This document shows, piece by piece, positions 1 through 8,561 of a stretch of DNA of 64,000 nucleotides. Source of the stretch: Actinomycetes bacterium (GTDB lineage Bacteria > Actinomycetota > Thermoleophilia > Solirubrobacterales > JACPNS01); the NCBI GenBank assembly GCA_023404495.1, contig JAEYBE010000002.1, positions 10,445 through 74,444 on the forward strand, read 5' to 3'. The translations under genes and the position numbers were made by a program. Every line of letters starts with the position of its first letter. The first letter of the stretch is position 1. Below the pieces are notes generated by a model that searched no databases, was not told where the DNA came from, and saw only the letters and a program-made list of their open reading frames with translations.

Positions 1-227
1 GCATCCTTGTCGTAGTAGCCGGCAAGTCCGACGATCTTCACCTTCTCAACCGCGACGAGCGAGGAGTTGCGCACCAGCAGGAAGGATCCGGCAATCACGG
101 CCGCGAGCACCAGCAACGCGGCCAGAAGTCCGAGTCCGGACGGCCGCTTGAAAGTCGTGGGCACGCCAATCTTCGGCAGTCGCGGCGCGCGGACCCGCCG
201 CAGATCGATCGCAGCGGGGAAGCTCAT
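1..227 (-). CDS. ftsQ: Cell division protein FtsQ, N-terminal part (runs off left edge)
   Basis: About 75 residues of the N-terminus are present; the rest lies left of base 1. Translating the minus strand from the ATG at 227 gives a short basic cytoplasmic segment, a membrane helix at about residues 34-52 and then the start of a POTRA-like strand (VEKVKIVGLAG). This is the usual FtsQ/DivIB layout: single-pass, with the POTRA domain outside the membrane recruiting the FtsB-FtsL pair to the septum. The ATG overlaps the murB stop as ATGA, so translation is coupled to murB. Position as the last recognisable gene of the dcw cluster supports the call. The beta domain cannot be checked here. Confidence 0.82.
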   Translation of the reverse strand, partial: MSFPAAIDLRRVRAPRLPKIGVPTTFKRPSGLGLLAALLVLAAVIAGSFLLVRNSSLVAVEKVKIVGLAGYYDKD

Positions 228-1138
228 GCCCCACCCCACAGCTCAGCGTCGACCTCGCCGAGCACCTGGACCTCGGTCTCAAGGCTCAGTCCATCAAACC
301 GCTCGGCAACGCGCTTGCGCCCCTCAGCGATCAGCGCTACGACATCAGCGGTGCTGGCGCCGGCGAAGTTCTCCACGAAGTTCGCGTGCTTGGGAGAGAA
401 CCGCGCCCCTCCATGCTCAAGACCCTTGCAGCCTGCCGACTCAAGCAGTTGCCCCGCCGTGCGGCCGCCCGCTCGCGGGTCGTCCGGATTCTTGAAGGTC
501 GAGCCAAAGGTCTTGATGCCGGACGGCTGCGCCTGCTTGCGGCGGTCGCGCAGCTCACCCAGCAGGGATTTGACCGCATCCGGGTCGGCCGGCTTCAGCC
601 GGAACTGGGCCCGCGTGACCACTTGGTAGCCGGTGACATTGCTGCCGCGGTAGCGAAACTCGAATCCATCGGCGCCGCGGCGCTCGACGCCTGCGGGCGT
701 GGCAAGTTCGGCCCACTCGAGCACGCTGGCCAGTTCGCCGCCATAGGCGTTGGCGTTCATGCGGATCGCCCCGCCGACGGTGCCGGGGATGTTCACGCCG
801 AACTCGAGACCGGCGAGACCCTGCTCTGCAGCGCGCGACGCGAGCCTCGGCAGGCGCGCGCCGCCGCCGGCGAGTACGCCGTCGTCCGTGAAATGCAATT
901 CCGTGAGGTGTCCATCGAGTTTGATCACGAGTCCGCGGAATCCTGAGTCCGCAATCAGTAGGTTCGATCCCGAGCCGATCACCCCTACTGGCAATCCCTC
1001 GCCCTCGGCCCATGCAAGCAATTCCACAACCTGTTTGTTGCTGGCCGGACGTGCCAGAAAGTCAGCCGCGCCGCCGGTTCGGACGGTGTTCAGCCGCGTC
1101 AGCGGCGCATCACGCGTGACTCCGGGCGGCGGGTTCAT
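224..1138 (-). CDS. murB: UDP-N-acetylmuramate dehydrogenase MurB
   Basis: This 304-residue flavoenzyme reduces UDP-GlcNAc-enolpyruvate to UDP-MurNAc with NADPH in the cytoplasm. The FAD-binding segment is visible as RTGG (20-23) and GSGSNLL (55-61). The loop GVNIPGTVGGAI spans 114-125 and the RYRGS segment 162-166. The motif GSTFKNP (212-218) holds the serine that protonates the enolpyruvyl intermediate. Length matches the family. It overlaps murC by 4 bp upstream and ftsQ by 4 bp downstream, so it sits inside one translationally coupled chain. The order murG-murC-murB-ftsQ is common in Gram-positive dcw clusters. Confidence 0.96.
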   Translation of the reverse strand: MNPPPGVTRDAPLTRLNTVRTGGAADFLARPASNKQVVELLAWAEGEGLPVGVIGSGSNLLIADSGFRGLVIKLDGHLTELHFTDDGVLAGGGARLPRLASRAAEQGLAGLEFGVNIPGTVGGAIRMNANAYGGELASVLEWAELATPAGVERRGADGFEFRYRGSNVTGYQVVTRAQFRLKPADPDAVKSLLGELRDRRKQAQPSGIKTFGSTFKNPDDPRAGGRTAGQLLESAGCKGLEHGGARFSPKHANFVENFAGASTADVVALIAEGRKRVAERFDGLSLETEVQVLGEVDAELWGGA

Positions 1139-2514
1139 GCCTTGTCCACCACCAGTCGCTTGGTCAGCTCGATGATCGAGCCGGCACCCATGTCGACGCA
1201 GAGGTCACCCGCGCGGAGAATGCGAGATGCGAGCTGTTCGGCGTCGTCGAAACCCGGTGCGTAGTAGACCGGCCTTCCTCCGGCGTGGTCGGCGACCGCC
1301 GTCGCCGCAGCCCAGCCCGTAACTCCCGGGAAGTCCTCAGGACGCTCGCGCGACGGATAGATGTCGAGCACGACGACGACATCGGCGACCGACAGCGCCT
1401 CGGCGAACTCGCGGCGGTAGGCCAACGTTCGCGAGAAGAGGTGTGGCTGGTAGAAGACGACCACGCGGCCGTCGCCGGCCGTTTGCCTGGCGGTCGCGAG
1501 CGCTGCGCGCACTTCGGTCGGATGGTGCGCGTACTCGTCGTAGAGGAAAGCGCCCTGCGCGCTCTGCCCCGCATATTCAAAGCGCCGCGCTACACCCTTG
1601 AAGCTCGCGAGGGTCGGCGCGGCGATCGACGGCGGATATCCGGCAAGCTCGAGCGCGGCGAGCGCCGCCAGCGCGTTGCTGACGTTGTGTGTGCCGCGTA
1701 CGCCCAGCTCGACCCGCAGGTCGCCAAGCATGAAACTCGTGCCCGTGCGTGGATCGCTCGGGGTGTCGATCGCACCCGCAGCAAGGTCGGCGGCGGGGTC
1801 ATCGACCGAAAACGTTCGTGCGCGATCGCCCAGACCGAGTTCGGCGCTGCGCGGCTGCTGTGAATCGATTACGACATGCTGCGCCGGCGCGACATGCTCC
1901 GCGAAGGCCGCGATCAGATCGTCCAGGCTTCCCCAGGTCTCAGGGTGCTCGTGCTCGATGTTCGTGATCACGGCGATCGACGGCTTGTAGCGGCGAAACG
2001 AGCCGTCAGACTCGTCGGCCTCGATCACGACGACCTCTCCGCCGCCCATGTGGGCGTTCGTCGTGCGGCCGCCGACCTCGATCTCGCCGCCGACGAAGTA
2101 CGACGGATCCGCTCCCAGCGCGCAGAGCGCGTGGGTGATCATCGCCGTCGTGGTGGTCTTGCCGTGGGTTCCGGCGACGGTGATGCAGACGGGCCTGAGC
2201 GCGGCAAGCTCCGCCAGCAGCTCAGAGCGATGCATCACCCGCAAACCGCGCTCGCGCGCAGCCGACAGCTCGGGGTTGTCGTCGCGGATCGCAGTCGATC
2301 GCACGACGTCGGCGCCGTCGGGCAGATTCGATGCGTCATGGCCGATCACGACCGCGACGCCAGCGCTCCGAAGGCGCTCGAGGTAGCTCGACTCCTCGCG
2401 GTCGGAGCCGCTGACCTCGGCGCCAAGCTCTTTCGCGGCGAGCGCGATTCCGCTCATCCCGGCCCCGCCGATGCCGACGAGGTGGAGCTTGCGGCCTTCA
2501 AGCGTCGCGCTCAT
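1135..2514 (-). CDS. murC: UDP-N-acetylmuramate--L-alanine ligase MurC
   Basis: The 459-residue protein adds the first amino acid, L-alanine, to UDP-MurNAc using ATP. The N-terminal Rossmann-like domain begins with HLVGIGGAGMSG (11-22), typical of MurC. The ATP-binding loop is GTHGKTTTT (115-123); the His in place of Asn or Ser in the loop is characteristic of MurC among Mur ligases. HHPTEVRA in the C-terminal domain is another MurC signature. The ATG overlaps the murG stop as ATGA. Length is normal for the family (about 460-490 residues). Confidence 0.97.
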   Translation of the reverse strand: MSATLEGRKLHLVGIGGAGMSGIALAAKELGAEVSGSDREESSYLERLRSAGVAVVIGHDASNLPDGADVVRSTAIRDDNPELSAARERGLRVMHRSELLAELAALRPVCITVAGTHGKTTTTAMITHALCALGADPSYFVGGEIEVGGRTTNAHMGGGEVVVIEADESDGSFRRYKPSIAVITNIEHEHPETWGSLDDLIAAFAEHVAPAQHVVIDSQQPRSAELGLGDRARTFSVDDPAADLAAGAIDTPSDPRTGTSFMLGDLRVELGVRGTHNVSNALAALAALELAGYPPSIAAPTLASFKGVARRFEYAGQSAQGAFLYDEYAHHPTEVRAALATARQTAGDGRVVVFYQPHLFSRTLAYRREFAEALSVADVVVVLDIYPSRERPEDFPGVTGWAAATAVADHAGGRPVYYAPGFDDAEQLASRILRAGDLCVDMGAGSIIELTKRLVVDKA

Positions 2515-3602
2515 GCCGCCACCTCGATCAAGGCGTCGGCGATCCGTTCCGCGGCATCCGGCATCGAAAGCTCGATCGCGTTCCGGCTCATCTCCTCGAG
2601 TCGTCCCGGCGGGTCGAGGATCTCGCGCAGCAGGCGCCTGAGGGTCTCGCCACTTAGCTCCTCATCGCGCACCATCACCGCCGCGTCGCCTTCGGTCAGC
2701 CACTTGGCGTTCAGCGCCTGGTGGTCGGCAGTCGCGTATGGATAGGGCACAAGCACCGCGGGCAACCCGGCGGCCGCCAGCTCGAAGATCGATCCGCCGG
2801 CGCGGCAGACCGAGAGGTCGGCGGCAGCGAGTGCGATGTCGAAGTCCTTTGTGTAGTCGAAGAGGCGGTAGCGCGCGTGGGCGGCCGACGCCGCCAGCGC
2901 AGGCTGGGCGTCGAGGATCTCACGCGAGGCGCTGAAGTCGCCGCGACCGGTCAGGTGCATGACACAGAGTCCCTCGGGGACGCCGTCGGCGAAGGCCTCA
3001 AGCGCGGCCCGGTTGAGGTTTCGCGCGCCGAGCGACCCGCCGAAGACGAGCAGGCAGCGCCCGTCGGCGGGCAGGCCGAAGTGTTCGCGGGCCGACTGTT
3101 TGGAGAGCCCCTCCCTGCGTGGCGCGATCGGACGTCCGGTGACGACGTACTTGGCGTCATCGCGGCCTTCAAGCGCGAACGCCAGGCAGACTCGGCGCGC
3201 GAAGGGCGCAAGCACGCGATTTGCCACGCCCAGGTGCGCGTCGGCCTCTGTGACCACGAGCGGAATACGCGAGAGCACTGCGGCCGCGCCGACCGGGCCG
3301 GCCACGTAGCCACCGCCGGCCATAACCGCGTCGATTCGCTTCCTCGTGATCGCCCTGCGCGCAACGAACACGCCGCGCAGCGCAAGCCAGAGCGCGCGCA
3401 GTGCCTTGAGCGGGTTCTTGCGATCAAGCCCGGTGAGCTTGAGCTGATTGAACTCGTATCCGGCAGCCGGCACGAGTTCGGCCTCGGCGCGTTCGCCGCC
3501 GAAGAAGATCACTTCATGTCCGCGTGCGCGCAGTGCGTCAGCGACGGCCAGGGCCGGAACGGCGTGTCCCGCTGTTCCCCCCGCGGCGATTGCGACTCTC
3601 AT
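2511..3602 (-). CDS. murG: Lipid II synthase MurG (N-acetylglucosaminyltransferase)
   Basis: This enzyme transfers GlcNAc from UDP-GlcNAc to lipid I at the inner face of the membrane, making lipid II. A longer frame is open, but the family N-terminus MRVAIAAGGTAGHAVPAL fixes the start at the ATG at 3602, giving 363 residues. The G-loop GGTAGH lies at 8-13, a second glycine loop GGSLGARNLN is mid-protein, and the donor-site segment AGGSIFELAAAGLPAVLVPYP is recognisable. The start lies inside the 3' end of ftsW (65-bp overlap), longer than the 1-4 bp overlaps elsewhere in this cluster. It couples to murC downstream through ATGA. Confidence 0.96.
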   Translation of the reverse strand: MRVAIAAGGTAGHAVPALAVADALRARGHEVIFFGGERAEAELVPAAGYEFNQLKLTGLDRKNPLKALRALWLALRGVFVARRAITRKRIDAVMAGGGYVAGPVGAAAVLSRIPLVVTEADAHLGVANRVLAPFARRVCLAFALEGRDDAKYVVTGRPIAPRREGLSKQSAREHFGLPADGRCLLVFGGSLGARNLNRAALEAFADGVPEGLCVMHLTGRGDFSASREILDAQPALAASAAHARYRLFDYTKDFDIALAAADLSVCRAGGSIFELAAAGLPAVLVPYPYATADHQALNAKWLTEGDAAVMVRDEELSGETLRRLLREILDPPGRLEEMSRNAIELSMPDAAERIADALIEVAA

Positions 3603-4860
3603 TTCGACCCCCGCGGACACGGCTCGGCGAAGCGCCGCCAGCGGCTGCGACGCGCTTGGCGGTGTGCGGCTTGGGTTGCCGGGTGGTGCTCCTGCCGCCA
3701 CCGCGCAGCACCTTGACTCGCGCGCTGTGGCGTCCAGAGGCGACATTGACGAGCAGGCCCAACGATGTGAGCATGATGATCAGGTTGGCCCCGCCGTAGG
3801 AGATGAACGGCAGCGGTACTCCGGTGAGTGGCGCCATCCCCAGCACGGCAAAGAAGTTCAAGAGTGCCTGGCAACCGATCATCGCGGTGATCCCGACAGC
3901 CAGCAGGCGCGCGTAATAGTCGCGCGACCGCTTGGCGGCGCGCAGCCCGATGAAGATCAATCCGACGTAGAGCGAGGCCAGCACGCCGATCCCGAGCAGT
4001 CCGAGCTCCTCGCCGATCACGGCGAGGATCATGTCGGTGTGGGCCTCGGGCATGTAGTGAATCTTCTGCACCGACTCGCCCAGGCCAACTCCGAAGAATC
4101 CCCCCGAGCCGATCGCAATGCGAGCCTGTTGCGACTGATAGCCGGCCCCGGTCGGATCGTGCCCCGGGTCCAAGAACGACGTCAGTCGCGCCATACGGTA
4201 GGGCTCGATCAGGCTGAGGATCAGCACGCCGACCGCCATCACTCCCGCCACCTTGGCGAGGTCCTTGAGCTGCGCGCCGGCGGCGATCAGCAAGAGGCCC
4301 ATCGTGGCCACGATCACGAGGTCCGTGCCCATGTCCGGCTGGAGCATGATCAGGCCGCAGGCGGCAGCCAACACGTAGAACAGCGGGTTTGCCAGCGAGC
4401 TCAGCGAGCGGACGCGCTTGGGATCCTGCGCGATCAGCATCGCCGCGTAGAGCACGAGGGCGATCTTCATCACCTCGGAGGGCTGGAATCGCAGCATTCC
4501 CGCGCCCAGCCAGCGGGTCGCGCCGTTGACCTCGACGCCGAAACCCGGGACCAGCACCAGAACCAACATCGAGAAGGCCGCGATCATCAGTGCGGGCGTC
4601 AGCTCGCGAACGCGATTGAGGTCGATCCGCGAGGCGAAGCGCATGATCAAGAGGCCGGCGGTGCCGATCACCAAGTAGCGCTTGAGATATCCAGTCGGGT
4701 CGCCCCCGGCCTGCAGGGCCGCGTTGCCCGAGCTCGCCGAGTAGACCATCACGGCGCCCGCGGCAAAGAGCGCCAGCGTGATCGTCCAGAGCAGCTGCTC
4801 GTCCGGTGTGTGCTTGCGGCCGGCGGCCGCCGCGTCCTTGGCGGCGCGCAAAATCCTCAT
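3538..4860 (-). CDS. ftsW: Lipid II polymerase FtsW (SEDS family)
   Basis: The 440-residue SEDS glycosyltransferase polymerises lipid II at the division septum together with the cognate transpeptidase FtsI. About ten hydrophobic helices are seen. Family segments include MVYSASSGNAA near the first helix, RFQPSEVMKIALV in the centre, and GVPLPFISYGGANL near the C-terminus. The last 55 residues are a basic, Arg/Gly-rich cytoplasmic tail; its coding sequence overlaps the start of murG by 65 bp. The ATG at 4860 gives a normal cytoplasmic N-terminus. A RodA assignment is less likely because of its place in the dcw cluster. Confidence 0.95.
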   Translation of the reverse strand: MRILRAAKDAAAAGRKHTPDEQLLWTITLALFAAGAVMVYSASSGNAALQAGGDPTGYLKRYLVIGTAGLLIMRFASRIDLNRVRELTPALMIAAFSMLVLVLVPGFGVEVNGATRWLGAGMLRFQPSEVMKIALVLYAAMLIAQDPKRVRSLSSLANPLFYVLAAACGLIMLQPDMGTDLVIVATMGLLLIAAGAQLKDLAKVAGVMAVGVLILSLIEPYRMARLTSFLDPGHDPTGAGYQSQQARIAIGSGGFFGVGLGESVQKIHYMPEAHTDMILAVIGEELGLLGIGVLASLYVGLIFIGLRAAKRSRDYYARLLAVGITAMIGCQALLNFFAVLGMAPLTGVPLPFISYGGANLIIMLTSLGLLVNVASGRHSARVKVLRGGGRSTTRQPKPHTAKRVAAAGGASPSRVRGGRNESRNRRGGNSGTRRSGPGRR

Positions 4861-4904
4861 CTGGGGTGAGTTCGACGGGCTTCATGTACCCCCTGCCGTG
4901 CCGC

Positions 4905-6200
4905 TCAGAGCGCGGCGACGAGCGCGCGGAAACGCTCGCCGCGAGCCTCGTAGTTCTTGAACTGGTCAAAGCTCGCTGAGGCCGGACTGAGCAGCACGGT
5001 CTCGCCCTCGGTCGCGGCCAACGCGGCGGCGGCGAAGGCGTCGTCGAGAGTCTCGTGACGGGAGATCGCGACCCCGGAGCCGCCCAGCGCGTCGGCGATT
5101 TCGCCTGCGTTCTCCCCGTTGACGTAGACGGCAGAGCAGGCCGAGCCGACCGCTTCGGCCAGTAGCGAGTAATCCTCGCCCTTGGGCGATCCGCCGATCA
5201 GCAGATGTACGGTTCTGGCGTGGCCGCCCAGCGCGGCGAGCGTCGCCGCGACGTTGGTCGCCTTCGAATCGTTGACGAATTCCACTTTGTCGCGGATCGC
5301 CACCAGCTCCATGCGGTTGGGCAGTCCGGCGAAGGTCGCCAGCGTCCGCGAGATCGAAAGCGGATCAACGCCCATCAGCATCGCTGCCTGCGTGGCGATC
5401 AAGGCGTTTTCCTTGTTGTGCGGCCCCTGCAGGGCGATCGAGTCGCCGACCTGCGCCAGGTCTGGGGCCGGCACCCGGTACTGCCGCGCCTCGCCCGGAA
5501 TCTCGAAATCGACGGCCGGCCCGATGACTGCAAACTGTCCAGGTTTCTGCCCGGCGAACATCCCGAGCTTCGCCTGCTTGTAGCCCTCAACCGTGTGGTG
5601 GCGATCGAGGTGGTCTGGCGCGAGATTCAGCAGGACCGCGCATTCCGGCGTGAACTCCGGCGCATCCTCGATCTGGAAGCTCGAGGCCTCGCAGATGACG
5701 GTCGTCTCGGGCGGGATGCTGTCGACCAGTTCACAGACCGGGGTGCCGACGTTTCCGGCGACAGCGACTGGGAGCCCAGCGTCGCGATAGATCTGGCCGA
5801 GCAGCTCGGTGGTTGTCGTTTTGCCGTTGGTCCCGGTAACGGCGATGAACGGATTGGGAAGCAACCGCCATCCGAGTTCGAGTTCGCCGAATACTTCCTT
5901 GCCCTCCGCGCGCGCGGCCTCAACGACCGCTGCCTCCTGCGGCACACCCGGGCTCTTGACGAGCACGTCGATCTGATCCACGAACTCGACGCCATCGACG
6001 TTCAGGTGGACATCAATCCCGAAGTCGCCCAGCGTGTCGCTGCCGGCGGGCGCTGCGCTGTCTATCGCGATTACCCGATGGCCTAGCGCCGCGAGCAATT
6101 TGGCTGCCGCCTGGCCCGAACGCGCGAGGCCGACGACGAGGTAGCCGCCGGAGGGCACCGGCGGCCGCGGCACCGCTTCATATGTGGTCGCGCTCGGCAC
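4905..6200 (-). CDS. murD: UDP-N-acetylmuramoylalanine--D-glutamate ligase MurD
   Basis: This cytoplasmic ligase adds D-glutamate to UDP-MurNAc-L-Ala with ATP. The 431-residue product shows an N-terminal nucleotide-binding fold starting GGYLVVGLARSGQAA (18-32). The ATP loop TGTNGKTTTTELLG begins near residue 122, and the central domain has NLAPDHLDRHH. C-terminal domain residues FVNDSKATN contain the Lys-Ala-Thr-Asn element typical of MurD. The start is a GTG at 6200. It is 19 bp downstream of mraY and 44 bp upstream of ftsW. Confidence 0.96.
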   Translation of the reverse strand: MPSATTYEAVPRPPVPSGGYLVVGLARSGQAAAKLLAALGHRVIAIDSAAPAGSDTLGDFGIDVHLNVDGVEFVDQIDVLVKSPGVPQEAAVVEAARAEGKEVFGELELGWRLLPNPFIAVTGTNGKTTTTELLGQIYRDAGLPVAVAGNVGTPVCELVDSIPPETTVICEASSFQIEDAPEFTPECAVLLNLAPDHLDRHHTVEGYKQAKLGMFAGQKPGQFAVIGPAVDFEIPGEARQYRVPAPDLAQVGDSIALQGPHNKENALIATQAAMLMGVDPLSISRTLATFAGLPNRMELVAIRDKVEFVNDSKATNVAATLAALGGHARTVHLLIGGSPKGEDYSLLAEAVGSACSAVYVNGENAGEIADALGGSGVAISRHETLDDAFAAAALAATEGETVLLSPASASFDQFKNYEARGERFRALVAAL

Positions 6201-6219
6201 GGAGCCAGACGCTAGAAGA

Positions 6220-7185
6220 TCAGAGCGGATTGAGGAAGAGCACGAAGCCGACGGCGGCGCAGCCGGCCGCGACGATCCAGAAGCGCAGGATGATCTTTGT
6301 CTCCGACCAGCCGCGCATCTCGAAATCGTGGTGGATCGGGGCCATCAGGAAGACGCGCTTGCGCGTCATCTTGAACCAGAAGACCTGAATTGCCACCGAG
6401 AGCGCCTCGATCACGAAGATGCCGCCGATCAACACCAGCAGGATCTCGGTGTCGGTCATCACCGCGAGCGCCGCTATCGCGCCCCCTAACCCGAGCGATC
6501 CAGTGTCGCCCATGAAAATCGCAGCCGGGAACGAGTTGAACCAAAGGAAACCGATGCATGCAGCCGCAAGGCACGCGCTGATCAGCATCAGATCGTGCCA
6601 GTTGTAGTTGGCGGCCATGAACGTGTAGGTCGTGAAGACGATCGCCGCGCATCCGGCCGCGAGGCCATCGAGTCCGTCGGTGAGGTTCACGCCGTTGGTC
6701 GCGCCCATCACCACCAGCAGCACGAACACTGGGTAGAAGTACCCGAGGTTGATCGAGGCGTCGAAGATGCGGATGAAGATGACGTTGTCAAGGCCCGCCC
6801 GTTGCGTCGCGACGTACCAAAGCCCGGCGGCGATCACCGCCTGCCAGAAGAGCTTCGAGCGACCGGACAGCCCCAGGGACCGCTTGCGCACGATCTTCGT
6901 CCAGTCGTCGGCAAAGCCCAGCGCCGCGCAGGCGAGCGCGGTGCCCATCACCGCGACGGTGGCCGAGCTGGTCACGTCGCTGAGGATCAGCACCGGCACG
7001 ATCACCGCCACGAAGATGATGATCCCGCCCATCGTCGGGGTCCCGGCCTTGGCGTGGTGCTCGATCGGACCCTCGTCGCGAATCTGCTGGCCGAATTGGC
7101 GCTGCTTGAGGAAGCGGATGTACTGCGGACCGAGGAAGATCGCGATCAGCAGGGTCGACATCGCTCCGATCAGGACCTCGCCCAT
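6220..7185 (-). CDS. mraY: Phospho-N-acetylmuramoyl-pentapeptide transferase MraY
   Basis: MraY attaches phospho-MurNAc-pentapeptide to undecaprenyl phosphate, making lipid I in the membrane. A longer open frame exists, but the family N-terminus (MGEVLIGAMST, then HHAKAGTPTMGG) places the start at the ATG at 7185, giving 321 residues. That ATG shares one base with the murF stop (TGATG). Catalytic and substrate motifs are present: FADDWTKI, the NLTDGLDGLA loop and MGDTGSLGLGG. About ten membrane helices are seen. Length is slightly shorter than the usual 320-360. Confidence 0.96.
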   Translation of the reverse strand: MGEVLIGAMSTLLIAIFLGPQYIRFLKQRQFGQQIRDEGPIEHHAKAGTPTMGGIIIFVAVIVPVLILSDVTSSATVAVMGTALACAALGFADDWTKIVRKRSLGLSGRSKLFWQAVIAAGLWYVATQRAGLDNVIFIRIFDASINLGYFYPVFVLLVVMGATNGVNLTDGLDGLAAGCAAIVFTTYTFMAANYNWHDLMLISACLAAACIGFLWFNSFPAAIFMGDTGSLGLGGAIAALAVMTDTEILLVLIGGIFVIEALSVAIQVFWFKMTRKRVFLMAPIHHDFEMRGWSETKIILRFWIVAAGCAAVGFVLFLNPL

Positions 7186-8561
7186 CAACTCTCGCCTCCT
7201 GCCTGGCGCGAGGCGTTGGTGAGAATCTCGCCAACCTTTTCCAGGCCCACCGAGCGCGAACCCTTGACAAGCACGGTGTCGCCCGGCTTGGCGACGCGCC
7301 GGACAACGTAGGCGGCAGCCTCCGGCGAGACGACGTGCTCGATGTCGCCGACGTAACCATCGCCGTAGGCCCCTGCCAAATCGCCGACGGTCACCAGGAA
7401 GTCGACGCCGCTGTCTGCTGCGTGTTGGGCGACCTCGTGGTGGAAGCGATCCGAGTCGACGCCAAGCTCGCCCATTCCGCCGAGCACCGCCACGCGGCGT
7501 CCGCCCGCACGCGCGAGGTTGTCGAGCGCGGCGCGCATCGAGACTGGGTTGGCGTTGTAGCAATCGTTGATCAATGTGACTCCGCCGAGCACCTCACTGA
7601 CCTCTCCGCGCAGCGCCGAGAAATTGACGGTCAGCTCGCCGTCGACCGGCGCGCCGACGGCCTGCGCGCAGGCGACGGCCGCCAGCAGGTTGCGCGTCAG
7701 GTAGCGCTCGCTGAACGACGGGCGGATTCCGACTTCTCCATCGGGCGTCGCGATCCGCAGCTCGTTCCCGGAATCTTCATCAAGCAGGCGGACGTCGCCG
7801 CCGGGTCCGAAGGTGACCGTCGTGAGGTCATCGCGAAAGTGCGGTGCAAGCAGCGGCTCGTCGGCCGGCATCACCGCCGTGCTCTCCGGGCCCAGGGCGG
7901 CGATCAGCTCCGCCTTGGCAGCGGCGACATTCTCGACCGTTCCCAGTTGCTCAAGGTGCACCGGGCCGACATTGACGATGCAACCGACATCCGGTTCGGC
8001 GATCCGCGCGAGCTCGTCAATCTGGCCCGCGCCGCGCATCGCCATCTCCAGCACCAGGGTCTGCGTGCCCGGCGGCGCACTCAGAATCGTCAGCGGCAGT
8101 CCGATCTCGGTGTTGCGATTGGCCGGAGTCGCGACGACGGATCGCGTCCGTCCGAGCAGCGCGGCGAGGATGTCTTTGGTTGAAGTCTTGCCGGTCGAGC
8201 CGGTGACGCCGATCACCTGCGCCCCCAGTTGTCGGCGCCAACAATTGGCCAGCGACCCGAGCGCGACAAGCGGCGAAGCGACGGCAAAGACGTGCGCCGC
8301 CCCGCCGGCCGACCGCGCAGCGTCGCTGGCGTCGTCGAAATGCGCTTCTGAGACGACCACGCCCCATGCCCCCTTCGCAATCGCCTGGACGGCAAAGTCG
8401 CCGCCATCGACTTGCTCTCCTACAAGCCCGAAGAAGAGATCGCCCTCGCCGACGCTGCGCGAGTCGATCTCCGCCCGGAGCGGACCGCCGGCCGCAGAGC
8501 CCGCCGCATGGCGCTGCGCGCCGAGTCCTACGGCGATCGCGTCGGGGTCAAGGTCGATCAT
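7185..8561 (-). CDS. murF: UDP-MurNAc-tripeptide--D-alanyl-D-alanine ligase MurF
   Basis: MurF adds the D-Ala-D-Ala dipeptide, finishing the cytoplasmic UDP-MurNAc-pentapeptide. The 458-residue protein has an N-terminal uridine-binding domain with DSRSVGEGDLFFGL (33-46), the ATP loop TGSTGKTSTK (120-129), and C-terminal family segments INDCYNANPVSM and VLGGMGELG. The start overlaps the murE stop as ATGA and the stop overlaps the mraY start. Length and motif order match the family. Confidence 0.96.
   Translation of the reverse strand: MIDLDPDAIAVGLGAQRHAAGSAAGGPLRAEIDSRSVGEGDLFFGLVGEQVDGGDFAVQAIAKGAWGVVVSEAHFDDASDAARSAGGAAHVFAVASPLVALGSLANCWRRQLGAQVIGVTGSTGKTSTKDILAALLGRTRSVVATPANRNTEIGLPLTILSAPPGTQTLVLEMAMRGAGQIDELARIAEPDVGCIVNVGPVHLEQLGTVENVAAAKAELIAALGPESTAVMPADEPLLAPHFRDDLTTVTFGPGGDVRLLDEDSGNELRIATPDGEVGIRPSFSERYLTRNLLAAVACAQAVGAPVDGELTVNFSALRGEVSEVLGGVTLINDCYNANPVSMRAALDNLARAGGRRVAVLGGMGELGVDSDRFHHEVAQHAADSGVDFLVTVGDLAGAYGDGYVGDIEHVVSPEAAAYVVRRVAKPGDTVLVKGSRSVGLEKVGEILTNASRQAGGES

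Noticed and set aside
3448..4869. 473-residue open frame on the plus strand opposite ftsW and murG
   Set aside because: It mirrors well-defined ftsW and murG genes, is extremely His/Arg/Gln-rich and has no domain. Long antisense frames are expected at this GC content.
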